From assembly GCA_030447875.1 (NCBI GenBank), contig JAUJOA010000003.1:33415-97414 (forward strand): 64,000 bases of DNA, in the 5' to 3' direction. Both the position numbers and the translations under genes were made by a program. The notes beneath the pieces were generated by a model. The model searched no databases. It was not told the DNA's origin and saw nothing but the letters and a program-made list of their open reading frames with translations. Shown in pieces: positions 54,080 through 63,793 of the stretch (position 1 is its first letter; every line of letters starts with the position of its first letter). The stretch is from Thermoleophilaceae bacterium. GTDB lineage: Bacteria > Actinomycetota > Thermoleophilia > Solirubrobacterales > Thermoleophilaceae.

Positions 54080-54559
54080 GTGACGAGTACCGAGCTCCCG
54101 CCCCACCAGCCCCACTGCCTGGCGTGCGGGGACCAGAATCCGGGCGGCATGGGTCTTCGCCTGCGATCGGAGGGCGAGCGGGTCAAGGGTGATGTCACTT
54201 TCGACCGTCGCCACGAGGGGGCGCCGGGGTTCGCGCATGGCGGGGCGCTTGCGACCGTGCTGGACGACACGCTGGGGTCGCTTCTCATTCTCCTGCGGGT
54301 CCCGGCCGTCACAGCAAAGCTCGAGGTCAACTACCGGCGACCGGCGTTCATCGATCATCCGTTCGAGGTCGAGGCATGGGTCATCGGGATCGATGGCCGC
54401 AAGCTCCACCTGGCCGGTGAGCTGACCGAGGCGGGCGAGCCGGTAGCGGAGGCCTCGGGCCTGTTCCTCAAGGTCGACGCGGAGCACTTCCTCCGCGGCC
54501 TGAAGAACCTGCCCGACGGCTCACGCGGTCCCGACGAGCACTTCAAGCTGCCGTGGTAG
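54080..54559 (+). CDS. Hotdog-fold thioesterase
   Basis: From the GTG at 54080 the 159-residue protein has HCLACGDQNPGGMGLRL, a start typical of a 4HBT-like subgroup, then EGAPGFAHGGALATVLDDTLGSLL with the catalytic-region HGG(A)...D helix near residue 55. KLEVNYRRPAFIDHPFEVEAWVIG follows as the central strands. It probably hydrolyses an acyl-CoA; the substrate is unknown. The longer track start at 54044 overlaps nadB and is not needed. Confidence 0.85.
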   Translation: MTSTELPPHQPHCLACGDQNPGGMGLRLRSEGERVKGDVTFDRRHEGAPGFAHGGALATVLDDTLGSLLILLRVPAVTAKLEVNYRRPAFIDHPFEVEAWVIGIDGRKLHLAGELTEAGEPVAEASGLFLKVDAEHFLRGLKNLPDGSRGPDEHFKLPW

Positions 54560-54680
54560 CCGGTTAACAGCGCCTTAACGGGCGCTTCTTCGACGCTTTA
54601 CAGGCCATTGCGATACTCGCGCCTACTTCAGGAGTTATCGCAGCACTGGTCGTCATTCGAGGGTCGAGGGAGGCCCGCGT

Positions 54681-55105
54681 ATGTATCACTTCAGCCGCTC
54701 GATGTATCGCGAGCTCGCCCCGGAGGTGGTGGAGGATCGCCACGGTCGGGGAGGCGGAGTGAATCGCGCCCGCTTCCTCCAGGCGTGCGAGTCGGCCGTC
54801 GAGCGCCTCGCCACCGACCGCCACTACTTCGCCCGCCCGGCCCGAACGCTCTTCAACGACGTACGCGTGTACTTCCCGATGAACCGGCAGCTGCGCGCTA
54901 CCGCGTCATCGAGCGACACATGATGCTGGCCAGCGAGTACGTCGATCGCGCTGCGCAGGCCGGGGTGACGCTCGACGGCGCTCCACTGTGCTGCCACGCC
55001 ACCACGCGCAGGGGGACGGCCTGTCAGCGGGTGCCGCTGCCGGGAAGCCAGTACTGCCCGTCCCACAAGCACCTCGAGGAGGGACTCGAGCCAATCGCCG
55101 CTTAA
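54681..55105 (+). CDS. Small conserved protein with Cys/His C-terminal motif (frameshifted)
   Basis: Two track ORFs belong to one gene. The first half, from an ATG preceded by GAGGGAGG, reads MYHFSRSMYRELAPEVVEDR and ends in ARPARTLFNDVRVYFPMNRQ. The frame then shifts by one base near 54895 and continues RYRVIERHMMLASEYVDRAAQAG, then CCHATTRRGTACQRVPLPGSQYCPSHKHLEEGL, a C-x(n)-C-x(n)-C-x2-H pattern likely to bind zinc. A missing G in CAGCTG(G)CGCGC would restore the frame. The total is about 141 residues. I know of no function. Confidence 0.65.
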
Positions 55106-55162
55106 CGCGGCCCGCTCTCCCGCGACTCGGTCGCGGGGCACGGGCACCGTCGAAGGGGACAA

Positions 55163-55188
55163 CGAGGGGCGGCCGGGTGGGCCGCCCT
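55163..55188 (+). terminator. GC-rich hairpin before hyuA
   Basis: GGGCGGCC, a short loop and GGCCGCCC form an eight-base-pair stem followed by TTCGTG on the plus strand. It lies between the Cys/His protein and hyuA. The T run is poor, so its role as a terminator is uncertain. Confidence 0.4.
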
Positions 55189-55230
55189 TCGTGCTCCGAT
55201 AGCGCGGGAGAGCGCCGGTACCTTGAGGCG

Positions 55231-57204
55231 ATGGTGCTGGGAGTCGACGTCGGGGGCACGTTCACCGACGCCGTGCTGCTGACCGACGGTCGGGTCGTGA
55301 CCGCGAAGGCGCCGACCACCGCCGCCGATCAGTCCGACGGAGTGCTGGCCGCCGTGGAGACGGCCCTCGAGCGAGCCGGCACGACTGCGGGCGAAGTCGA
55401 CCGCTTCGTTCACGGGATGACCGTCGGGACCAACGCGCTGCTCGAGGGAAAGGTCGCGGCAACCGCCCTGCTTGCGAGCGAGGGCTTCACCGACCTCGAG
55501 GAGCTCGGGAGGCAAGCGCGTGCCGAGCTCTATCGCCTGTGCGCCGGACATCCGCCACCGCTCGTGCCACCGGGGTTGCGCGTCGGCGTGCGAGAGCGGA
55601 TGGGCCCGGAGGGGGTTCTCAGGCCGCTCGACGAACGAGCGTTGTACGGATCGATCCGCGCACTGTCGCACTCCGAGGGCGTCGAGGCCTTCGCCGTGTG
55701 CCTCCTGTGGGGCTTTCGTCATCCCGAGCACGAGCGCCGCGCGGCCGCCATCCTCGAGGAGGAGGTCCCGGACGCGCATGTCTCCACGTCGCACGAGACA
55801 GCCGGCGTCTTCCGCGAGTACGAGCGGGCCGCGACCACGATCGTCGACGCCGCTCTCTCGCCTCTGCTGCGCCGCTACCTCGAGCGGCTCGGCGAGCGGG
55901 CGCGCGACCTCGGGTTACCGAACCCCGAGGTGATGCTGTCGGGCGGCGGGGTGGCCGACGCGGGGACGGCCGCCCGGCACGGATCCTGGACGGTGCTCTC
56001 GGGACCGGCGGGCGGCTCGGTGGGAGCCGCGCGCATGGCCGAGCGCTCAGGCGCGCCGGACGCCGTCTGCCTGGACATGGGCGGCACGTCGTGCGACGTC
56101 TCGCTGGCCGAGGCGGGAAGCGTCAAGCGCACCGGCGGACGCGAGGTCGGCGGCCGCGCCCTGGCGCTGCCGATGGTGGACGTCCACACCGTAGGGGCCG
56201 GCGGCGGCAGCGTCGCCTGGGCGGACGCCGGTGGCGCCTTGCGGGTCGGACCGCGGTCGGCGGGCGCCGATCCGGGACCGGCGTGCTACGGCCGGGGAGG
56301 CTTCGAGCCAACGGTCACCGACGCGAACCTGGTGCTCGGCTACCTCGATCGCGGTTCCCCACTCGCCGGCGGTGTCGAGCTCGACCTCGGCGCGGCGCGG
56401 CGCGCGCTGGCCGATCTCGGTGGCCGTCTCGAGCTGGAGCTCGAGGCCGTGGCGGCTGGAATCGCCCGGGTGGCGAGCGCGGAGATGGCCCGCGCCGTGC
56501 GGGTCGTCACCGTCGAGCGGGGCATCGATCCACGTGACCTGGCGCTCGTGGCCTTCGGTGGGGCGGGGCCGTTGCACGCCGCCGCGATCGCAGACGAGCT
56601 CGGGATGCGGCGCATCGTGGTGCCCCGGGCGTCCGGAGTCCTCTCGGCGCTCGGGCTGGTGGCCGGCGAGCGCCGGCGTGACCTCGTCGAGAGCGTGCTG
56701 CTGGCGGGCGGGGACCTCACCGAGGAGGCGGTCGGCGCGAGCGTCGCCCGGCTTGCCGCCCGGGGGCGCGAGGAGCTTCACGCGCCTGAGGCCGAGGTGC
56801 GGGCATCCTATGACCTCCGCTACGCGGGCCAGGCCTTCGAACTGACGATCGCGGAGGCGCCGGAACCCGACCCGGGCCGTTTGCGACGCGCGTTCGAGTC
56901 GGCGCATGAGGAGCGCTACGGCTATGCCGACTCCCACGCCGACCTGGAGCTCGTGACCGTACGCGTGACAGTCGCTGAGCCGGCGGCCGACCTGATCCCG
57001 GGGAACGACGGCGCCGCCGCCGAGGAGACGACTCGAAGCGCCCTCTTCGACGGCCGCCGCATGGAAGCGAAGGTGCTCGGCGGGGCGATCTCCCGTGTGT
57101 CCGGCCCTGCGATCTGCGAGCTGCCGGAGGCCACGCTAGTCGTGCCTCCCGGCTGGTCCGGCGGCGCGGACGTCGACGGCACGATCGTCCTGGAGCGCGG
57201 CTGA
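55231..57204 (+). CDS. hyuA: Hydantoinase/oxoprolinase family protein, subunit A
   Basis: The 657-residue protein is the ATP-binding subunit of an N-methylhydantoinase/5-oxoprolinase-type enzyme. GVDVGGTFTDAVLLTDG at residues 4-20 and VHGMTVGTNALLE near 70 belong to the N-terminal domain. LSGPAGGSVGAARMAERSG and LDMGGTSCDVSLAE near 280 and HTVGAGGGSVAW near 320 make up the hydantoinase A domain. The ATG at 55231 is preceded six bases upstream by TACCTT. It overlaps hyuB as TGATG. The actual substrate (hydantoins, 5-oxoproline, acetone or acetophenone) is not determined. Confidence 0.93.
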   Translation: MVLGVDVGGTFTDAVLLTDGRVVTAKAPTTAADQSDGVLAAVETALERAGTTAGEVDRFVHGMTVGTNALLEGKVAATALLASEGFTDLEELGRQARAELYRLCAGHPPPLVPPGLRVGVRERMGPEGVLRPLDERALYGSIRALSHSEGVEAFAVCLLWGFRHPEHERRAAAILEEEVPDAHVSTSHETAGVFREYERAATTIVDAALSPLLRRYLERLGERARDLGLPNPEVMLSGGGVADAGTAARHGSWTVLSGPAGGSVGAARMAERSGAPDAVCLDMGGTSCDVSLAEAGSVKRTGGREVGGRALALPMVDVHTVGAGGGSVAWADAGGALRVGPRSAGADPGPACYGRGGFEPTVTDANLVLGYLDRGSPLAGGVELDLGAARRALADLGGRLELELEAVAAGIARVASAEMARAVRVVTVERGIDPRDLALVAFGGAGPLHAAAIADELGMRRIVVPRASGVLSALGLVAGERRRDLVESVLLAGGDLTEEAVGASVARLAARGREELHAPEAEVRASYDLRYAGQAFELTIAEAPEPDPGRLRRAFESAHEERYGYADSHADLELVTVRVTVAEPAADLIPGNDGAAAEETTRSALFDGRRMEAKVLGGAISRVSGPAICELPEATLVVPPGWSGGADVDGTIVLERG

Positions 57205-58691
57205 TGGATGCGGTGAGCCTCCAGGTCATGGTCGGCGCGCTACGGGCGGCGTGTGACGAGATGGGCGTCGTGCTGGTCCGCTCCGCCCACTCCGCGAACG
57301 TGAAGGAGCGCCGTGACGCCTCCACCGCCCTCTTCGACCCCGACGGGCAGATGGTCATGCAGGCCGAGCACATTCCCGTCCACCTCGGGGCAATGCCCTC
57401 GGCGGTAGCGGCGGTGGTCGGCGAGGACCACTCCTCGGGCGACGCCTGGGTCCTGAACGACCCTTACCGGGGCGGCACGCACCTGCCGGACATCACCGTC
57501 ATCTCGCCGGTGCTCTCGGGAGCCGAGCTCGTCGGCTTCGCCGCCAGCCGCGCCCATCACGCGGACGTGGGTGGCGCGACACCCGGCAGCATGCCCGCGG
57601 ACTCGCGCGTGCTGGACGACGAGGGCGTGGTGATCCCGCCCACTCGGCTGGCACGCGCCGGACGGCTCGACGAAGAGTTGCTCCACGACCTCACCGGCGG
57701 GATGCGCGCGCCCGCCCAGCGCCGCGCCGACCTGCGCGCCCAGCTCGCCGCCAACCGCACCGGAGGGATGCGGCTTAAGGAGCTCGCCGCCAGAAGCGGC
57801 CTCGGCGCGCTGGGCGAGGCCATGCGGGAGACGCTCGACTACGGGGAGCGGCGCACGCGCGCCCGGATCGCTCAGCTCCCGGACGGCGACCGTGACGCCC
57901 GCGACGTGCTTGAGGCCGGCGAGCACGATCTACCGCTCCGCCTGACGGCGAGCGTCGGGGGCGAGGGGCTGTTGCTCGACTTCACCGGCTCGGCCGACCA
58001 GCACGACGGCAACCTGAACTGCCCGCTCGCCGTGACGCTGTCCGCCTGCTACTTCGCGGTCCGTGTGCTGACGGACCCGGACGTGCCGCCTAGCGCCGGG
58101 GCCTACAGGCCGGTCAGAGTCATAGCGCCTGAGGGGTCACTCCTGAACGCCCGTCCCCCGGCCGCCGTCGCGGCCGGGAACGTCGAGACCTCGTCACGCG
58201 TCGCGGACCTCGTGCTCGGCGCATTCGGTCAGGCACTCGGCCAGGGCACGATGAACAACCTCACGCTCGGAAACGACGACTTCACGTACTACGAGACGCT
58301 CGCCGGCGGGCAGGGCGCCTGCGCGGACGCGGACGGGCCGAGCGCCGTGCACGTGGCGATGAGCAACACGCTGAACACGCCGATCGAGGCCCTCGAGCTC
58401 GAGTTCCCGCTGCGAGCGGTCGAGTACTCGGTCCGGCGCGGATCCGGTGGAGCAGGCGAGCACCGGGGCGGGAACGGGGTCGTGCGTGAGCTCGAGGCGC
58501 TCGGCCGACATGCGCTATTCGCTGATCACCGAACGCCGCCGGCACGCACCTCGGAGCCGCGGGGAGGGCCCGGCGAGCGCGGTCGGAACGTCCTGAACGG
58601 CGTGGAGCTCCCGGGTAAGGTCGACGGCGAGCTCGCGCCGGGCGATCGGATGCGCATCGAGACTCCCGGCGGCGGCGGACAGGAGGTGGAC
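57204..58691 (+). CDS. hyuB: Hydantoinase/oxoprolinase family protein, subunit B
   Basis: The B subunit begins MDAVSLQVMVGALRAACDEMG and has RDASTALFDPDGQMVMQAEHIPVHLGAMP near residue 38, WVLNDPYRGGTHLPDITV near 85 and LDFTGSADQHDGNLNCP near 255. The chain reaches RIETPGGGG near 490, where such proteins normally end within a few residues. The track ORF instead runs on in frame into the next gene. A strong AGGAGGT and ATG lie there, so I end hyuB at the new start and treat the missing stop as an error or a real fusion. Confidence 0.85.
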
Positions 58692-59608
58692 ATGGCAGAG
58701 GTTGAGCGCGTCGAGCGGGTCTTTCTGGGCCTCGGGATCATGGGCGCGCGGATGGCGGCGAACCTCTGCCGCGCGGGCTTCGAAGTCACCGCCTGGAACC
58801 GCACGCGCGCGCGCGCCGAGGGGCTGGCCGAGGCGCACGGGGCGCGCGGGCCGCGACACCCGCCGAGGCGGCAAGCCACGCGAGGCGACGATCACGATGG
58901 TCGTGGACGCTCCGCAGGTCGAGGGTGCTCTTCGGCCCGGACGGCGCGCCGAGGGCCTCGCCGAGGGCGCGCTCGCGCCGACATGTCGACGATCGCGCCC
59001 ACCGCCAGCCGCGCGATCGCCGACCGGCCTCGCCGAGCGCCAGGTCGCCTTCCTGGACGCGCCCGTGACCGGCTCGCGCCCGAAGGCCGAGGACGCCACG
59101 CTCACCGTCATGGTCGGTGGCGCGCGTCGAGGCCTTCGAGCTCGCTCGACCGCTGTTCGCCGCCATGGGAGAGCTCGTCGTGCACGTCGGCCGCAGGGGC
59201 GACGGTTCGATGATCAAGCTGGTGAACAACACGCTGGCCGCGGTCAACGCCGCCACCCTGGCCGAGGCGCTCCACCTGGCGCGCGCCGCGGGCCTCGATC
59301 TGGACGCGATGCTGCGCGTCGTGGCCGCGGGATCCGGCGCCTCGGCGATGCTCGATCTGAAGGCGCGACCGATGCTGGACCACGACTTCGAGCCGCTGTT
59401 CAAGCTCGACCACATGCTCAAGGACGTCCGTCACTGCCTCGAGGAGGCGCGCGGCCGGGGCGTGCCTTCAGCCTCGCCGCGGCCGCGGAGCGCCTCTACG
59501 CGCGCGAGCCTGCGCCGGGCTCGCGGCGGTAGTGGCTCCGACTTCGCCGCCGTGATGGAGGTCGCCGGCCGCGGCGGCGCCCTTGGAAATCCGGCACCCA
59601 TTTCGTAG
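58692..59608 (+). CDS. 3-hydroxyisobutyrate dehydrogenase-like protein (multiple frameshifts)
   Basis: AGGAGGT precedes the ATG of MAEVERVERVFLGLGIMGARMAAN, whose GLGIMG is the Rossmann motif. TPAEAASHAR, ATITMVVDAPQVEG, MSTIAPTASRAIA, FLDAPVTGSRPKAEDATLTVMVGG and KLVNNTLAAVNAATLAEAL with the catalytic Lys follow, but in different frames. At least seven frame changes are needed to join them. All family motifs survive in order, which fits base-calling indels in a functional gene. It belongs to the beta-hydroxyacid dehydrogenase family; the substrate is unknown. Confidence 0.75.
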
Positions 59609-59673
59609 AATGCGCGCCCTCGCGCCGCCAGCACGGACCCGTCGCCGGGCGCGAACCGCAGCACCTCTTCTCC

Positions 59674-60298
59674 ATGCCGATCGCCTTCAAAGAATGGGCC
59701 GTGACCGTGCGTGCTCTCGCCGAGGAGAGCGGCTCCTCACCCTCCGCAAGGGCAGCATCCGCGAGGAGAACAAGCACTTCGAGATCGAGCACGACCGCTT
59801 CTTCCTCTACCCGACCTTCGACCACCAGCGCAACGACCTGGTGCGCGACTCGCACCGGCCGAGCTCGGGCGCGCGCTCGAGGAGGGTCTGGGCGGACGGC
59901 GAGCCGCCGGCCAGCGCGCTCTCGCAGGACGGCGGGATCCCGCAGCCCGACCGCGGTTCGGATCCGGCGCCTGGGCCGAGGTCGCCGCCAGCTACCTGAT
60001 CACCGACCCGCGCTGCGTCGACGCGCTCGCCCTACTACGTCTGGACGCCGGACTACGCGGAGAAGCGGCTCCGCGTGGAAGCGCCGCCATCCGCTGCGTC
60101 ATCGTCCTTCGGACCTACCGCATCCCGCGTCCCGTGACCGTCAAGGTGCGCGACGACTACGGCGGCTGCCGCTCGTGGGTCGAGGTCCATCGCGAGCTGC
60201 CCTTCGAGGGAACGCCGGCGCTCTCCGACGACGAGTTCGAGCGCGCTGCCGGCGGAGATCGAGACATCGCGCAGGACGCCGTCGCCGTCGTCGCGTAG
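59674..60298 (+). CDS. DUF1802 family protein (multiple frameshifts)
   Basis: Joining segments from all three frames gives MPIAFKEWAVTVRALAE, LLTLRKGSIREENKHFEIEHDRFFLYPTFDHQ, VWADGEPPASALSQDGG, AWAEVAASYLITDPRCVDAL and VIVLRTYRIPRPVTVKVRDDYGGCRSWVEV. This order matches DUF1802 proteins, which start with an AFKEWAVTVRAL-type segment. At least five or six frame changes are required, again with motifs preserved. The TAG at 60296-60298 closes the last frame. Biochemical function of the family is not known to me. Confidence 0.65.
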
Positions 60299-60325
60299 CC
60301 GGCGCGCGGAACCCGCGGCCCGGAG

Positions 60326-60331
60326 TAGAGT
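60326..60331 (+). promoter_or_regulatory. -10-like TAGAGT box for leaderless transcript
   Basis: TAGAGT is followed by seven bases and the GTG start of the penicillin-acylase-family gene. It matches the TAnnnT pattern seen upstream of several other genes here. Confidence 0.4.
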
Positions 60332-60338
60332 CTCGCGC

Positions 60339-63300
60339 GTGAAGCGCGCGGTGACAGCCGTGCTCGTGCCGCTGGCGGCGACCCTCGCGCCCGCGACCGC
60401 CCGCTCGCCGAGCCGAAGCCCGGTCCCTACGAGGACGCGGGCGACTCGTTCCGCAACATCCTTCCGCCGGGGTCGAGCAGGACGGCCAACGGCGGGCAGT
60501 CGCGCTCTTCGGGGCCACCGGCGCCACCGGGGCCGCCCGCGGCACAACAACGACCAGCTCGGCCTCTACGGAAACCTGGTCTACGAGTCGCCGACGCTCG
60601 CCCCGGGGCAGATCGGCGAGTTCTTCAAGGACGCGGCTTCGGCGTGCGTCAGGGCGACGTCGAGGAGCGGTACCAGCCGTGCGGCACCGCGACCGACCCC
60701 TGTGACCCGCAGGTGCGCAACCACCCGTGCGCCGAGGTCACGGTCCAGCGCGACCGCGGCTTCGGCGTGCCGCATCTTCGGCGCCGCCCGCGCGGGCGCG
60801 ATGTGCGCCGCCGGCTACGTGGCCGCCGAGGACCGCCTGTTCCTGATCGACGTCCTGCGCCACGCCGGTCAGGCCGAGCTGTCGGAGTTCATCGGCGGCT
60901 CCGAGGGCAACCGTGCGATGGACCGCGAGCAGTGGGCCACCGCGCCCTACACCGAGCACGACCTGCAGCGCCAGATCGACCAGTTCGACAACCTCTACGG
61001 AAAGCAGGGCGAGAAGCTCAGGCGCGACCTGACCGCGTACGTCGCGGGGCTCAACCAGTACGTCTTCGAGGCCCGCCTCGACGACCAAGATGCCGGGCGA
61101 GTACTTCGTCCTGCTCGGGCCCGAGAACCCGACGGCCGGTCCGGCCGACCAAGAAGACCGACGTCGTCGCGATCGCCTCGCTCGTCGGAGGCATCTTCGG
61201 CAAGGGCGGCGGCGCCGAGATCGAATCCGGCCCAGTTCCTCCAGGCGCTCGAGGACCAAGCCGAGGGCACGGGGCTCGACGCCGGCGCCGTCTTCGAGGA
61301 CTTCGCTCCGCCGAGGATCCCGAGGCGCCGACGACGATCTTCGACGGAGTTCCCCCTACCAGGAGCCGCCGGCCGGCCCCGGACCCGGACAGCCTCGCGA
61401 TCCCCGACGAGGGCTCGGTAAGGAGACCGACGTCGTCGAAGTCGTCCGGCGACGACTTCAGCGCCGCCGAGGCCAACAACGGCTTCTTCGGCAATACTGC
61501 TCAGGCTCGAGGGGTCGGCTCGAACGCGCTGCTCGTGTCGGGAAGCGAGACCGAGTCGGGCCACCCGATCGCCGTGTTCGGCCCGCAGACCGGCTTACTT
61601 CTCCCCGCAGCTCCTGATGGAGATGGACATCTGGTCGGGCATCGACGCCCACGCGGGGTCGCGTTCGCCGGCACCAACCTGTACGTCAGCTCGGCCGCGG
61701 CGTCGACTACGCGTGGAGCGCCACCTCCGCCGGCCAGGACAATGTGGACACCTTCGCGCTCGACCTCTGCAAACGGCGGGCCCGTCGCTTCAGGACTACC
61801 GCGGCTACGTCTACCGAGGGAAGTGCCGGCCGTTCGAGGTGTTGAGGCGGCGAAACCTTCACCCCCAACCCCGCCGATCCCAGCCCGCCCGGCTTCGAGG
61901 GTCCTGCGCGTCAACCAGGACCAAGCTCGGCCTCGAACCGCGCGCGCCACGATCGAGGGCGACCCGGTGTCTACGTGTCGCTGCGCTCGACCTACCTGCA
62001 CGAGATCGACTCGGCGCGCGGTTTGGCCGACTTCAACAACCCCAACAAGATCCAGGACGCCGAGGACTACCAGCGCGCCGCGGACGAGATCGGCTACACG
62101 TTCAACTGGTTCTACACCGACGCCGAGGACATCGCTTACTACAACTCCGGCGAGAACCCCGAGCGCCCGGACGGCATCAACCACAACTTCCCGGTCCGGG
62201 CCTGCCCCGACTCCGACTCCGACCTGCGAGTTCGAGTGGGAGGGCTACCAGCCGATCCGCGACGGCGAGCTGACCGGCAACCGCGCCGACTACACGCCGT
62301 TCTCGGAGCACCCCCAGGTCATCAACCAGCGCTACATCACGAGCTGGAACAACAAGCGAGCGCCGGCCTTCCGGGCGAGCGACGCCAACTTCAGCTACCA
62401 CTCGCTCTACCGCTCGATCCCGCTCGACGAGGGCATCGAGGCTCGCACCGAGGGCGGCGAGAAGATCTCGCCGGCGGAGCTGATCGACGTGATGGAAGCA
62501 CCCGGCACGGTTGACTACGCAGCGACCGTGCTGCCGTGCCTGCTCGAAGACGCTCGACTCAGAGACGATCGCGGGCGACTGCCGCGCGCCTGCCTCGCAA
62601 CGCGGCGCCGGAAGGCCCGGCGGCGGCGGCCTGGGAGCGAGAAGCCGTGCCCCGAGGAGGGCTTCCGGGATCGAGGACGCCAAGCAGGTGCTTCTGGCCT
62701 GGTACGAGGACGGCGCGCACCGGCGCGACCTCGACCAGGGTCAACTCCTACGATCACTCCTGCGCGATCCAGCTGATGGACGCGTGGTGGCCTGGTCGTG
62801 GAAGATGTTCGAGCCCGCGCTCGGCGGCAAGGCCTATAGGGCGCGCCTGGGGCTCGGGGGGATCGACAACGAGCCGAACAACCACGGCGCCCACCTCGGC
62901 TCGGCCTACCAGACCGGCTTCTACGGCTACGTCGAGAAGGACATCCGCAACGCCCTCGGCGAGGACGTCGAGGGTCGCTACTCGCGCATCTACTGCGGCG
63001 GCAACGCCCAGGCCGAGGGGACGCTCGCCGACTGCCGAGAGAAGGTGCTCGAGCCCACCCTGAAAGCCGCGATCGCCACGCCGCGCGCGAGCCTCTACGA
63101 CGAGGACGACATCTGCGACGAGGGAGGCGACGGCGAGGCGCTCGAGGATCAGTACTGCTACGACACGGTGGCCCATACGGCGGCCGGCGCGATCACCCAG
63201 CCGCTGATCCACTGGATCAACCGGCCGACCTTCCAGCAGGTCGTGGAGGTGCAGCAGAGCGTGCCGCGCGAGCCGGGCGGCCCCGGCGAGCCGCCGTCCG

Positions 63301-63587
63301 ATCCTCCGGGAGAGCCGCCGGGCGGCGGCGACCCGCCGGACGGGCCGGGCGGTGGCCCCGGCGGCAACCCCGGCGACGACCCGAACGGCGGCGGCGGAGC
63401 GCCGACTTCCGGAGGCGGCGGCGACGTCGAGCAGACGGTCGCGACGATCGACGCTGGGGCCGCGGACGACGCGGACGGCGGGGGCGGCGGCTTGCCGTTC
63501 ACCGGGCTCGGTCTTATCGCGCTTGCGGTGCTCGGAGCGCTGTTGCTCGGCGCCGGCATCGCCACACGCCGACGCGCCTCGAGCTAG
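60339..63587 (+). CDS. Secreted LPFTG-anchored penicillin-acylase-family protein (many frameshifts)
   Basis: A protein of about 1,060 residues is split over several ORFs. It starts with a signal peptide (KRAVTAVLVPLAATLAPATA). RDRGFGVPH, GYVAAEDRLFLIDVLRHAGQAELSEFIGG and FAGTNLYV resemble the S45 (penicillin amidase) N-terminal region. GVGSNALLVSG near 61520 fits the autocatalytic cleavage site with the Ser nucleophile. NFSYHSLYRSIPLDEGIEARTEGG and SYDHSCAIQLMDAWWP follow. A Gly/Pro-rich linker leads to LPFTG, a hydrophobic helix and RRRASS, a sortase-type wall-anchoring signal. Substrate unknown: beta-lactams, acyl-homoserine lactones or other amides. Confidence 0.8.
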
Positions 63588-63793
63588 TCGACGGCTCGAG
63601 CCGCGTCGTGCGGCCGCGCGGCGGCGACCTTCGGTTACCGCCGGCCCCGTGCGTTCCCTGCCGTGGAGTGGTTGATCCATACCGCGGTCTCAGCCAACCG
63701 TTCCGCGGGAGAAGGCTGCCGTCGGGGGACGGAGCCGGTGATCGAGCCCAGCGGCGAGCTGGCGCGGGGTCGGTCGACGCCGGCCCGGCGCCG

